Assembly: GCF_029227915.1 (NCBI RefSeq)
Contig: NC_079887.1
Span: 5,022,001-5,086,000, forward strand
Origin: Hydractinia symbiolongicarpus
Lineage: Eukaryota; Cnidaria; Hydrozoa; Anthoathecata; Hydractiniidae
Length of the DNA stretch: 64,000 nucleotides
Reading direction: 5' to 3'
Every line of letters starts with the position of its first letter. Positions within the stretch are counted from its first letter, which is position 1. This document shows, piece by piece, positions 49,171 to 62,570 of the stretch. The position numbers and the translations under genes are program-made. The notes beneath the pieces are model-generated. The model made no database searches. It had not been told where the DNA came from and saw nothing but the letters and a program-made list of their open reading frames with translations.

Positions 49171-52100
49171 ACTAAAACGCATGAGACTTGTAGTTTTCAA
49201 AAATGTTTTCATTTTTGATGAGACGCTGAATAAAAGAAGTTTAATCGCCGGCAAACGAAAACCCGCCATTTCCCGTAAACCCCGGACTCGGCCCGTATAG
49301 TCAAAAGTATACAAAGAAAGTACCCAGGGAGTAAACTCATTTCCCGAACGATTTTTTAAATTATTTTTTCACCACTAAAAGGCATGAGACTTGTAGTTTT
49401 CAAAAATGTTTTCATTTTTGATGAGACGCTGAATAAAAGAAGTTTAATCGCCGGCAAACGAAAACCCGCCATTTCCCGTAAACCCCGGACTCGGCCCGTA
49501 TAGTCAAAAGTATACAAAGAAAGTACCCAGGGAGTAAACTCATTTCCCGAACGATTTTTTAAATTATTTTTTCACCACTAAAAGGCATGAGACTTGTAGT
49601 TTTCAAAAATGGTTTCATTTTTGATGAGACTCTTAATAAAAGGGGTTTAATTGCCAGCAAACGAAAACCCGCGATTTCCCGTAAATCCCGGGCTTGGCCC
49701 GTAGAGTCGAATGTATACAAAGAAAGTACCCTGTGAGTAAACTCATTTCCAGAACGATTTTTTAAATTATATTTTAACCACTAAAACGCATAAGACTTGT
49801 AGGTTTCAAAAATGTTTTCATTTTTGATCAGACGCTGAATAAAAGAAGTTTAATCGCCGGCAAACGAAAACCCGCGATTTCCCGTAAATCCCGGGCTTGG
49901 CCCGTAGAGTCGAATGTATACAAAGAAAGTACCCTGTGAGTAAACTCATTTCCAGAACGATTTTTTAAATTATTTTTTCACCACTAAAACGCATAAGACT
50001 TGTAGGTTTCAAAAATGTTTTCATTTTTGATCAGACGCTGAATAAAAGAAGTTTAATCGCCGGCAAACGAAAACTCGCGATTTCCCGTAAATCCCGGGCT
50101 TGGCCGGTATAGTCAAAAGTATACAAAGAAAGTACCCAGGGAGTAAACTTATTTTCCGAACGATTTTTTAAATTATTTTTTCACCACTAAAACGCATGAG
50201 ACTTGTAGTTTTCAAAAGTGTTTTCATTTTTGATGAGACGCTGAATAAAAGACGTTTTATCGCCGGCAAACGAAAACCCGCGATTTCCCGTAAATCCCGG
50301 GCTTGGCCCGTATAGTTGAATTTATTTAAAGAAAGTATCCAGGGAGTAAACTCATTTCCAAAACGATTTTTTAAAGTATCTTTTCACCACTAAAACGCAT
50401 AAGACTTGTAGTTTTTAAAAATGTTTTCATTTTTAATGAGACGCTTGCTGAAAGAGGTTAAATCGCCGGCAAACGAAAATCCGCGATTTCCCGCAAATCC
50501 CGGGATTGGCCCGTATAGTCAAATGTATACAAAGAAAGTACCCTGTGAGTAAACTCATTTCCTGAACGATTTTTTAAATTTTTTTTTCACCACTAAAACG
50601 CATGAGACTTGTAGTTTTCAAAAATGTTTTCATTTTTGATGAGACGCTGAATAAAAGAAGTTTAATCGCCGGCAAACGAAAACCCGCCATTTCCCGTAAA
50701 CCCCGGACTCGGCCCGTATAGTCAAAAGTATACAAAGAAAGTACCCAAGGAGTAAACTCATTTCCCGAACGATTCTTTATATTATTTTTTCAGCACTAAA
50801 ACTCATGAGACTTGTAGTTTTCAAAAATGTTTTCATTTTTGATCAGACGCTGAATAAAAGAAGTTTAATCGCCGGCAAACGAAAACTCGCGATTTCCCGT
50901 AAATCCCGGGCTTGGCCGGTATAGTCAAAAGTATACAAAGAAAGTACCCAGGGAGTAAACTCATTTCCTGAACGATTTTTTAAATTATTTTTTCACCACT
51001 AAAACGCATGAGACTTGTAGTTTTCAAAAATGTTTTCATTTTTGATGACACGCTTAATCAAAGGGGTTGAATCGCCAGCAAACGAAAACCCGCGATTTCC
51101 CGTAAATCCCATGCTTGGCCCGTAGAGTCGAATGTATACAAAGAAAGTACCCTGTGAGTAAACTCATTTCCAGAACGATTTTTTAAATTATTTTTTCACC
51201 ACTAAAACGCATGAGACTTGTAGTTTTCAAAAATGTTTTCATTTTTGATGAGACGCTGAATAAAAGAAGTTTAATCGCCGGCAAACGAAAACCCGCCATT
51301 TCCCGTAAACCCCGGACTCGGCCCGTATAGTCAAAAGTATACAAAGAAAGTACCCAGGGAGTAAACTCATTTCCCGAACGATTTTTTAAATTATTTTTTC
51401 ACCACTAAAAGGCATGAGACTTGTAGTTTTCAAAAATGGTTTCATTTTTGATGAGACGCTGAATAAAAGAAGTTTAATCGCCGGCAAACGAAAACCCGCC
51501 ATTTCCCGTAAACCCCGGACTCGGCCCGTATAGTCAAAAGTATACAAAGAAAGTACCCAGGGAGTAAACTCATTTCCCGAACGATTTTTTAAATTATTTT
51601 TTCACCACTAAAAGGCATGAGACTTGTAGTTTTCAAAAATGGTTTCATTTTTGATGAGACTCTTAATAAAAGGGGTTTAATTGCCAGCAAACGAAAACCC
51701 GCGATTTCCCGTAAATCCCGGGCTTGGCCCGTAGAGTCGAATGTATACAAAGAAAGTACCCTGTGAGTAAACTCATTTCCAGAACGATTTTTTAAATTAT
51801 ATTTTAACCACTAAAACGCATAAGACTTGTAGGTTTCAAAAATGTTTTCATTTTTGATCAGACGCTGAATAAAAGAAGTTTAATCGCCGGCAAACGAAAA
51901 CTCGCGATTTCCCGTAAATCCCGGGCTTGGCCGGTATAGTCAAAAGTATACAAAGAAAGTACCCAGGGAGTAAACTCATTTCCTGAACGATTTTTTAAAT
52001 TATTTTTTCACCACTAAAACGCATGAGACTTGTAGTTTTCAAAAATGTTTTCATTTTTGATGACACGCTTAATCAAAGGGGTTTAATCGCCGGCAAACGA

Positions 52101-54780
52101 AAACCCGCGATTTCCCGTAAATCCCGGGCTTGGCCCGTAGAGTCGAATGTATACAAAGAAAGTACCCTGTGAGTAAACTCATTTCCAGAACGATTTTTTA
52201 AATTATTTTTTCACCACTAAAACGCATAAGACTTGTAGGTTTCAAAAATGTTTTCATTTTTGATCAGACGCTGAATAAAAGAAGTTTAATCGCCGGCAAA
52301 CGAAAACTCGCGATTTCCCGTAAATCCCGGGCTTGGCCGGTATAGTCAAAAGTATACAAAGAAAGTACCCAGGGAGTAAACTTATTTTCCGAACGATTTT
52401 TTAAATTATTTTTTCACCACTAAAACGCATGAGACTTGTAGTTTTCAAAAGTGTTTTCATTTTTGATGAGACGCTGAATAAAAGACGTTTTATCGCCGGC
52501 AAACGAAAACCCGCCATTTCCCGTAAACCCCGGACTCGGCCCGTATAGTCAAAAGTATACAAAGAAAGTACCCAGGGAGTAAACTCATTTCCCGAACGAT
52601 TTTTTAAATTATTTTTTCACCACTAAAAGGCATGAGACTTGTAGTTTTCAAAAATGGTTTCATTTTTGATGAGACTCTTAATAAAAGGGGTTTAATTGCC
52701 AGCAAACGAAAACCCGCGATTTCCCGTAAATCCCGGGCTTGGCCCGTAGAGTCGAATGTATACAAAGAAAGTACCCTGTGAGTAAACTCATTTCCAGAAC
52801 GATTTTTTAAATTATATTTTAACCACTAAAACGCATAAGACTTGTAGGTTTCAAAAATGTTTTCATTTTTGATCAGACGCTGAATAAAAGAAGTTTAATC
52901 GCCGGCAAACGAAAACTCGCGATTTCCCGTAAATCCCGGGCTTGGCCGGTATAGTCAAAAGTATACAAAGAAAGTACCCAGGGAGTAAACTCATTTCCTG
53001 AACGATTTTTTAAATTATTTTTTCACCACTAAAACGCATGAGACTTGTAGTTTTCAAAAATGTTTTCATTTTTGATGACACGCTTAATCAAAGGGGTTTA
53101 ATCGCCGGCAAACGAAAACCCGCGATTTCCCGTAAATCCCGGGCTTGGCCCGTAGAGTCGAATGTATACAAAGAAAGTACCCTGTGAGTAAACTCATTTC
53201 CAGAACGATTTTTTAAATTATTTTTTCACCACTAAAACGCATAAGACTTGTAGGTTTCAAAAATGTTTTCATTTTTGATCAGACGCTGAATAAAAGAAGT
53301 TTAATCGCCGGCAAACGAAAACTCGCGATTTCCCGTAAATCCCGGGCTTGGCCGGTATAGTCAAAAGTATACAAAGAAAGTACCCAGGGAGTAAACTTAT
53401 TTTCCGAACGATTTTTTAAATTATTTTTTCACCACTAAAACGCATGAGACTTGTAGTTTTCAAAAGTGTTTTCATTTTTGATGAGACGCTGAATAAAAGA
53501 CGTTTTATCGCCGGCAAACGAAAACCCGCGATTTCCCGTAAATCCCGGGCTTGGCCCGTATAGTTGAATTTATTTAAAGAAAGTATCCAGGGAGTAAACT
53601 CATTTCCAAAACGATTTTTTAAAGTATCTTTTCACCACTAAAACGCATAAGACTTGTAGTTTTCAAAAATGTTTTCATTTTTAATGAGACGCTTGCTGAA
53701 AGAGGTTAAATCGCCGGCAAACGAAAATCCGCGATTTCCCGTAAATCCCGGGATTGGCCCGTATAGTCAAATGTATACAAAGAAAGTACCCTGTGAGTAA
53801 ACTCATTTCCTGAACGATTTTTTAAATTTTTTTTTCACCACTAAAACGCATGAGACTTGTAGTTTTCAAAAATGTTTTCATTTTTGATGAGACGCTGAAT
53901 AAAAGAAGTTTAATCGCCGGCAAACGAAAACCCGCCATTTCCCGTAAACCCCGGACTCGGCCCGTATAGTCAAAAGTATACAAAGAAAGTACCCAAGGAG
54001 TAAACTCATTTCCCGAACGATTTTTTATATTATTTTTTCAGCACTAAAACTCATGAGACTTGTAGTTTTCAAAAATGTTTTCATTTTTGATCAGACGCTG
54101 AATAAAAGAAGTTTAATCGCCGGCAAACGAAAACTCGCGATTTCCCGTAAATCCCGGGCTTGGCCGGTATAGTCAAAAGTATACAAAGAAAGTACCCAGG
54201 GAGTAAACTCATTTCCTGAACGATTTTTTAAATTATTTTTTCACCACTAAAACGCATGAGACTTGTAGTTTTCAAAAATGTTTTCATTTTTGATGACACG
54301 CTTAATCAAAGGGGTTGAATCGCCGGCAAACGAAAACCCGCGATTTCCCGTAAATCCCATGCTTGGCCCGTAGAGTCGAATGTATACAAAGAAAGTACCC
54401 TGTGAGTAAACTCATTTCCAGAACGATTTTTTAAATTATTTTTTCACCACTAAAACGCATAAGACTTGTAGGTTTCAAAAATGTTTTCATTTTTGATCAG
54501 ACACTGAATAAAAGAAGTTTAATCGCCGGCAAACGAAAACTCGCGATTTCCCGTAAATCCCGGGCTTGGCCGGTATAGTCAAAAGTATACAAAGAAAGTA
54601 CCCAGGGAGTAAACTTATTTTCCGAACGATTTTTTAAATTATTTTTTCACCACTAAAACGCATGAGACTTGTAGTTTTCAAAAGTGTTTTCATTTTTGAT
54701 CAGACGCTGAATAAAAGACGTTTTATCGCCGGCAAACGAAAACTCGCGATTTCCCGTAAATCCCGGGCTTGGCCCGTATA
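49171..54780 (+). repeat. Layered 5-, 10- and 16-monomer duplications
   Basis: The AAAAGGCATGAG / CTCTTAATAAAAGGGG monomer lies at 49583, 51613 and 52628, giving steps of 2030 (10 monomers) and 1015 (5 monomers). GAATTTATTTAAAG monomers at 50313 and 53561 are 3248 bp (16 monomers) apart. The rare GGTTGAATCGCC sites at 51065 and 54313 share that offset. About 49900-51170 and 53150-54420 are therefore sister segments. Confidence 0.8.
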
Positions 54781-56500
54781 GTTGAATTTATTTAAAGAAA
54801 GTACCCAGGGAGTAAACTCATTTCCAAAACGATTTTTTAAAGTATCTTTTCACCACTAAAACGCATAAGACTTGTAGATTTCAAAAATGTTTTCATTTTT
54901 GATCAGACGCTGAATAAAAGAAGTTTAATCGCCGGCAAACGAAAACTCGCGATTTCCCGTAAATCCCGGGCTTGGCCGGTATAGTCAAAAGTATACAAAG
55001 AAAGTACCCAGGGAGTAAACTCATTTCCTGAACGATTTTTTAAATTATTTTTTCACCACTAAAACGCATAAGACTTGTAGTTTTCAAAAATGTATTCATT
55101 TTTGATGACACGCTTAATGAAAGAGGTTTAATCGCCGGCAAACGAAAACCCGCGATTTCCCGTAAATCCCGGGCTTGGCCCGTAGAGTCGAATGTATACA
55201 AAGAAAGTACCCAGGGAGTAAACTTATTTCCCGAACGATTTTTTAAATTATTTTTTCACCACTAAAACGCATGAGACTTGTAGTTTTCAAAAGTGTTTTC
55301 ATTTTTGATGAGACGCTGAATAAAAGAGGTTTAATCGCCGACAAACGAAAACCCGCGATTTCCCGTAAATCCCGGGCTTGGCCCGTAGAGTCGAATGTAT
55401 ACAAAGAAAGTACCCTGTGAGTAAACTCATTTCCAGAACGATTTTTTAAATTATTTTTTCATCACTAAAACGCATAAGACTTGTAGGTTTCAAAAATGTT
55501 TTCATTTTTGATCAGACGCTGAATAAAAGAAGTTTAATCGCCGGCAAACAAAAACTCGCGATTTCCCGTAAATCCCGGGCTTGGCCGGTATAGTCAAAAG
55601 TATACAAAGAAAGTACCCAGGGAGTAAACTTATTTCCCGAACGATTTTTTAAATTATTTTTTCACCACTAAAACGCATGAGACTTGTAGTTTTCAAAAGT
55701 GTTTTCATTTTTGATGAGACGCTGAATAAAAGAGGTTTAATCGCCGACAAACGAAAACCCGCGATTTCCCGTAAATCCCGGGCTTGGCCCGTAGAGTCGA
55801 ATGTATACAAAGAAAGTACCCTGTGAGTAAACTCATTTCCAGAACGATTTTTTAAATTATTTTTTCATCACTAAAACGCATAAGACTTGTAGGTTTCAAA
55901 AATGTTTTCATTTTTGATCAGACGCTGAATAAAAGAAGTTTAATCGCCGGCAAACGAAAACTCGCGATTTCCCGTAAATCCCGGGCTTGGCCGGTATAGT
56001 CAAAAGTATACAAAAAAGTACCCAGGGAGTAAAATCATTTCCTGAACGATTTTTTTAATTATTTTTTCACCACTAAAACGCATGAGACTTGTAGTTTTCA
56101 AAAATGTTTTCATTTTTGATGAGACGCTGAATAAAAGAAGTTTAATCGCCGGCAAACGAAAACCCGCCATTTCCCGTTAATCCCGAGCTTGGCCCGTATA
56201 GTCGAATGTATACAAAGAAAGTACCCAGGGAGTAAACTTATTTCCCGAACGATTTTTTAAATTATTTTTTCACCACTAAAACGCATGAGACTTGTAGTTT
56301 TCCAAAGTGTTTTCATTTTTGATGAGACGCTGAATAAAAGAGGTTTAATCGCCGGCAAACGAAAACCCGCGATTTCCCGTAAATCCCGGGCTTGGCCCGT
56401 AGAGTCGAATGTATACAAAGAAAGTACCCTGTGAGTAAACTCATTTCCAGAACGATTTTTTAAATTATTTTTTCACCACTAAAACGCATAAGACTTGTAG
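54781..56500 (+). repeat. Fourth, distant copy of the 7-monomer set
   Basis: Marks seen at 47.27-48.9 kb reappear 7510 bp downstream and, after one extra repeated dimer near 55.2-55.6 kb, at 7713 bp. These marks include TGTATTC near 55090, CAAAAAAGTACC at 56010 and TTCCAAAGTG near 56300. A TTCATCAC boundary variant is private to this copy (55460, 55866). Confidence 0.8.
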
Positions 56501-58454
56501 GTTTCAAAAATGTTTTCATTTTTGATGAGACGCTTAATAAAAGTGGTTTAATCGCCGGCAAACGAAAACCCGCGATTTCCCGTAAATCCCGGGTTTGGCC
56601 CGTATAGTCGAATGTATACAAAGAAAGTACCCTGTGAGTAAACTAATTTCCAAAACGATTTTTTAAAGTATCTCTTGACCACTAAAACGCATGAGACTTG
56701 TAGTTTTTAAAAATGTTTTCATTTTTGATGAGATGCTGAATAAAAGGAGTTTAATCGCCGGCTAACGAAAACCCGCGATTTCCCGTAAATCCCGGCTTGG
56801 CCCGTATAGTCGAATGTATACAAAGAAAGTACCAAGGGAGTAAACTCATTTCCCGAACGATGTTTTAAAATTTTTTTTCACCACTAAAACGCATAAGACT
56901 AGTAGTTTTCAAAAATGTTTTCATTTTTAATGAGACGCTCAAAAGAAAGAGGTTTAATCGCCGGCAAACGAAAACCCGCGATTTCCCGTAAATCCCGGGC
57001 TTGGCCCGTATAGTCAAATGTATACAAAGAAAGTACCCTGTGAGTAAACTCATTTTCAGAACGATTTTTTAGATTATTTTTTCACCACTAAAAGGCATAA
57101 GACTTGTAGTTTTCCAAAACGTTTTCATTTTTGATGAGACGCTGAATAAAAGAAGTTTAATCGCCGGCAAACGAAAACCCGCGATTTCCCGTAAATCCCG
57201 GGCTTGGCCCGTATAGTTGAATGTATATAAAGAAAGTACCCAGGGAGTAAACTGATTTCCCGAACGATTTTTCAAATTATTTTTGCACCACTAGAACGAA
57301 TGAGACTTGTAGTTTTCAAAAATGTTTTCATTTTTAATGAGACGCTTAATGAAAGGAGTTTAATCGCCGGCTAACGAAAACCCGCCATTTCCCGTAAACC
57401 CCGGACTCGGTCCGTATAGTCAAAAGTATACAAAGAAAGTAACCAGAAAGTAAACTCATTTCCCGAACGATTTTTTAAATTATTTTTTCACCACTAAAAC
57501 GCATGAGACTTGTAGTTTTCAAAAATGTTTTCATTTTTGATGAGACGCTCAATGAAAGAGGTTTAATTGCCGGCAAACGAAAACCCGCGATTTCCCGTAA
57601 ATCCCGGGCTTGGCCCGTATAGTCGAGTGTATACAAAGAAAGTACCCTGTGAGTAAACTCATTTCCAGAACGATTTTTTAGATTATTTTTTCACCACTAA
57701 AAGGCATAAGACTTGTAGTTTTCAAAAACGTTTTCATTTTTGATGAGACGCTGAATAAAAGAAGTTTAATCGCCGGCAAACGAAAACCCGCGATTTCCCG
57801 TAAATCCCGGGCTTGGCCCGTATAGTTGAATGTATATAAAGAAAGTACCCAGGGAGTAAACTGATTTCCCGAACGATTTTTCAAATTATTTTTGCACCAC
57901 TAGAACAAATGAGACTTGTAGTTTTCAAAAATGTTTTCATTTTTAATGAGACGCTTAATGAAAGAGGTTTAATCGCCGGCAAACGAAAACCCGCGATTTC
58001 CCGTAAATCCCGGCCTTGTCCCGTATAGTCGAATGTATACAAAGAAAGTACCCTGTGAGTAGAGTCATTTCCAGAACGATTTTTTAAATTATCTTTTCAC
58101 CACTAAAACGCATGAGACTTGTAGTTTTCAAAAATGTTTTCATTTTTGATGAGACGCGGAATAGAAGAAGTTTAATCGCCGGCAAACGAAAACCTGCGAT
58201 TTCCCGTAAATCCCGGACTCGGCCCATATAGTCAAAATTATACAAAGAAAGTACCCAGGGAGTAAACTCATCTCCAGAACGATTTTTTAAATTATTTTTT
58301 CACCACTAAAACGCATGAGACTTGTAGTTTTCAAAAATGTTTTCATTTTTGATGAGACGCCTAATAAAAGTTGTTTAATCGCCGGCAAACGAAAACCCGC
58401 GATTTCCCGTAAATCCCGGGTTTGGCCCGTATAGTCGAATGTATACAAAGAAAG
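56501..58454 (+). repeat. Heterogeneous monomers
   Basis: Adjacent monomers differ at many positions: GGCTAACG, AACCAGAAAGTAAAC, CACTAGAACGAATG, CTCAAAAGAAAG, GTATATAAAG and TTTGCACCAC. A 609-bp trimer relation links 57069-57275 with 57678-57884. Private changes per monomer are more frequent than in the first 50 kb, as judged by eye. Confidence 0.75.
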
Positions 58455-60080
58455 TACCCTGTGAGTAAAATCATTTCCAAAACGATTTTATAAAGTATCT
58501 CTTTACCACTAAAACGCATGAGACTTGTAGTTTTCAAAAATGTTTTCATTTTTGATGAGACGCTGAATAAAAGATTTTTAATCGCCGTCAAACGAAAACC
58601 CGCCATTTCCCGTAAACCCCGGACTCGGCCCGTATAGTCAAAAGTATACAAAGAAAGTACCCAGGGAGTAAACTCATTTCCCGAACGATTTTTTATATTA
58701 TTTTTTCACCACTAAAACGCATGAGACTTGTAGTTTTCAAAAATGTTTTCATTTTTGATGGGACGCTGAATAAAAGTAGTTTAATCGCCGGCAAACGAAA
58801 ACCCGCCATTTCCCGTAAATCCCGGACTCGGCCCGCATAGTCAAAAGTATACAAAGAAAGTACCCAGGGAGTAAACTCATTTCCCGAACGATTTTTTATA
58901 TAATTTTTTCACCACTAAAACGCATGAGACTTGTAGTTTTCCAAAACGTTTTCATTTTTGATGAGACGCTGAATAAAAGAAGTTTAATCGCCGGCAAACG
59001 AAAACCCGCGATTTCCCGTAAATCCCGGGCTTGGCCCGTATAGTTGAATGTATATAAAGAAAGTACCCAGGGAGTAAACTGATTTCCCGAACGATTTTTC
59101 AAATTATTTTTGCACCACTAGAACGAATGAGACTTGTAGTTTTCAAAAATGTTTTCATTTTTAATGAGACGCTTAATGAAAGAGGTTTAATCGCCGGCAA
59201 ACGAAAACCCGCGAATTCCCGTAAATCCCGGGCTTGTCCCGTATAGTCGAATGTATACAAAGAAAGTAACATGTGAGTAAAGTCATTTCCAGAACAGTTT
59301 TTTAAATTATCTTTTCACCACTAAAACGCATGAGACTTGTAGTTTTCAAAAATGTTTTCATTTTTGATGAGACGCTGAATAAAAGGAGTTTAATCGCCGG
59401 CTAACGAAAACCCGCCATTTCCCGTAAACCCCGGACTCGGTCCGTATAGTCAAAAGTATACAAAGAAAGTAACCAGAAAGTAAACTCATTTCCCGAACGA
59501 TTTTTTAATTTATTTTTTCACCACTAAAACGCATGAGACTTGTAGTTTTCAAAAATGTTTTCATTTTTGATGAGACGCTTAATAAAAGAGGTTTAATCGC
59601 CGGCAAACGAAAACCCGCGATTTCCCGTAAATCCCGGCTTGGCCCGTACAGTCGAATGTATACAAAGAAAGTACCAAGGGAGTAAACTCATTTCCCGAAC
59701 GATGTTTAAAAATTTTTTTTCACCACTAAAACGCATGAGACTAGTAGTTTTCAAAAATGTTTTCATTTTTGATGAGACGCTCAATGAAAGAGGTTTAATC
59801 GCCGGCAAACGAAAACCCGCGATTTCCCGTAAATCCCGGGCTTGGCCCGTATAGTCGAATGTATACAAAGAAAGTACCCTGTGAGTAAACTCATTTCCAG
59901 AACGATTTTTTAGATTATTTTTTCACCACTAAAAGGCATAAGACTTGTAGTTTTCAAAAACGTTTTCATTTTTGATGAGACGCTGAATAAAAGAAGTTTA
60001 ATCGCCGGCAAACGAAAACCCGCGATTTCCCGTAAATCCCGGGCTTGTCCCGTATAGTCGAATGTATACAAAGAAAGTAC
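58455..60080 (+). repeat. 1623-bp 8-monomer block, copy 1
   Basis: Marks CGCCGTCAAACG, AAAAGTAGTTT, GTATATAAAG with TTTGCACCACTAG, AACCAGAAAGTAAAC and CGATGTTTAAAAATT recur 1623 bp later in the same order. Confidence 0.85.
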
Positions 60081-61705
60081 CCTGTGAGTAAACTCATTTC
60101 CAAAACGATTTTTTAAAGTATCTCTTTACCACTAAAACGCATGAGACTTGTAGTTTTCAAAAATGTTTTCATTTTTGATGAGACGCTGAATAAAAGAAGT
60201 TTAATCGCCGTCAAACGAAAACCCGCCATTTCCCGTAAACCCCGGTCTCGGCCCGTATAGTCAAAAGTATACAAAGAAAGTACCCAGGGAGTAAACTCAT
60301 TTCCCGAACGATTTTTTATATTATTTTTTCACCACTAAAACGCATGAGACTTGTAGTTTTCAAAAATGTTTTCATTTTTGATGGGACGCTGAATAAAAGT
60401 AGTTTAATCGCCGGCAAACGAAAACCCGCCATTTCCCGTAAACCCCGGACTCGGCCCGCATAGTCAAAAGTATACAAAGAAAGTACCCAGGGAGTAAACT
60501 CATTTCCCGAACGATTTTTTATATTATTTTTTCACCACTAAAACGCATGAGACTTGTAGTTTTCCGAAACGTTTTCATTTTTGATGAGACGCTGAATAAA
60601 AGAAGTTTAATCGCCGGCAAACGAAAACCCGCGATTTCCCGTAAATCCCGGGCTTGGCCCGTATAGTTGAATGTATATAAAGAAAGTACCCAGGGAGTAA
60701 ACTGATTTCCCGAACGATTTTTCAAATTATTTTTGCACCACTAGAACGAATGAGACTTGTAGTTTTCAAAAATGTTTTCATTTTTAATGAGACGCTTAAT
60801 GAAAGAGGTTTAATCGCCGGCAAACGAAAACCCACGATTTCCCGTAAATCCCGGGCTTGTCCCGTATAGTCGAATGTATACAAAGAAAGTACCCTGTGAG
60901 TAAAGTCATTTCCAGAACGGTTTTTTAAATTATCTTTTCACCACTAAAACGCATGAGACTTGTAGTTTTCAAAAATGTTTTCATTTTTGATGAGACGCTG
61001 AATAAAAGGAGTTTAATCGCCGGCTAACGAAAACCCGCCATTTCCCGTAAACCCCGGACTCGGTCCGTATAGTCAAAAGTATACAAAGAAAGTAACCAGA
61101 AAGTAAACTTATTTCCCGAACGATTTTTTAAATTATTTTTTCACCACTAAAACGCATCGGACTTGTAGTTTTCAAAAATGTTTTCATTTTTGATGAGACG
61201 CTTAATAAAAGAGGTTTAATTGCCGGCAAACGAAAACCCGCGATTTCCCGTAAATCCCGGCTTGGCCCGTACAGTCGAATGTATACAAAGAAAGTACCAA
61301 GGGAGTAAACTCATTTCCCGAACGATGTTTAAAAATTTTTTTTCACCACTAAAACGCATGAGACTAGTAGTTTTCAAAAATGTTTTCATTTTTGATGAGA
61401 CGCTCAATGAAAGAGGTTTAATCGCCGGCAAACGAAAACCCGCGATTTCCCGTAAATCCCGGGCTTGGCCCGTATAGTCGAATGTATACAAAGAAAGTAC
61501 CCTGTGAGTAAACTCATTTCCAGAACGATTTTTTAGATTATTTTTTCACCACTAAAAGGCATAAGACTTGTAGTTTTCAAAAACGTTTTCATTTTTGATG
61601 AGACGCTGAATAAAAGAAGTTTAATCGCCGGCAAACGAAAACCCGCGATTTCCCGTAAATCCCGGGCTTGTCCCGTATAGTCGAATGTATACAAAGAAAG
61701 TACCC
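60081..61705 (+). repeat. 1623-bp 8-monomer block, copy 2
   Basis: Tandem sister of 58455-60080, with scattered single differences (TTCCGAAACG near 60562, CATCGGAC near 61157, TAATTGCCGG near 61220). The number of differences suggests it is older than the 2232-bp duplication at 18-22 kb. Confidence 0.85.
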
Positions 61706-61749
61706 TGTGAGTAAAGTCATTTCCAGAACGATTTTTTAAATTATCTTTT

Positions 61750-62570
61750 CACCACTAAAACGCATGAGGCTTGTAGTTTTCAAAAATGTTTTCATTTTTG
61801 ATGAGACGCGGAATAGAAGAAGTTTAATCGCCGGCAAGCGAAAACCTGCGATTTCCCGTAAATCCCGGACTCGGCCAATATAGTCAAAATTACACAAAGA
61901 AAGTACCCAGGGAGTAAACTCATCTCCAGAACGATTTTTTAAATTATTTTTTCACCACTAAAACGCATGAGACTTGTAGTTTTCAAAAATGTTTTCATTT
62001 TTGATGAGACGCCTAACAAAAGTTGTTTAATCGCCGGCAAGCGAAAACCCGCGATTTCCCGTAAATCCCGGGTTTGGCCCGTATAGTCGAATGTATACAA
62101 AGAAAGTACCCTGTGAGTAAACTCATTTCCAAAACGATTTTATAAAGTATCTCTTTACCACTAAAACGCATGAGACTTGTAGTTTTCAAAAATGTTTTCA
62201 TTTTTGATGAGACGCGGAATAGAAGAAGTTTAATCGCCGGCAAACGAAAACCTGCGATTTCCCGTAAATCCCGGACTCGGCCCATATAGTCAAAATTATA
62301 CAAAGAAAGTACCCAGGGAGTAAACTCATCTCCAGAACGATTTTTTAAATTATTTTTTCACCACTAAAACGCATGAGACTTGTAGTTTTCAAAAATGTTT
62401 TCATTTTTGATGAGACGCCTAACAAAAGTTGTTTAATCGCCGGCAAGCGAAAACCCGCGATTTCCCGTAAATCCCGGGTTTGGCCCGTATAGTCGAATGT
62501 ATACAAAGAAAGTACCCTGTGAGTAAACTCATTTCCAAAACGATTTTATAAAGTATCTCTTTACCACTAA
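61750..62570 (+). repeat. 406-bp dimer duplication
   Basis: A GCGGAATAGAAGAAG monomer and a CGCCTAACAAAAGTTG monomer occur at 61808/62000 and again 406 bp later at 62214/62416. The same pair appears 3652 bp (18 monomers) upstream near 58156. Confidence 0.83.
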
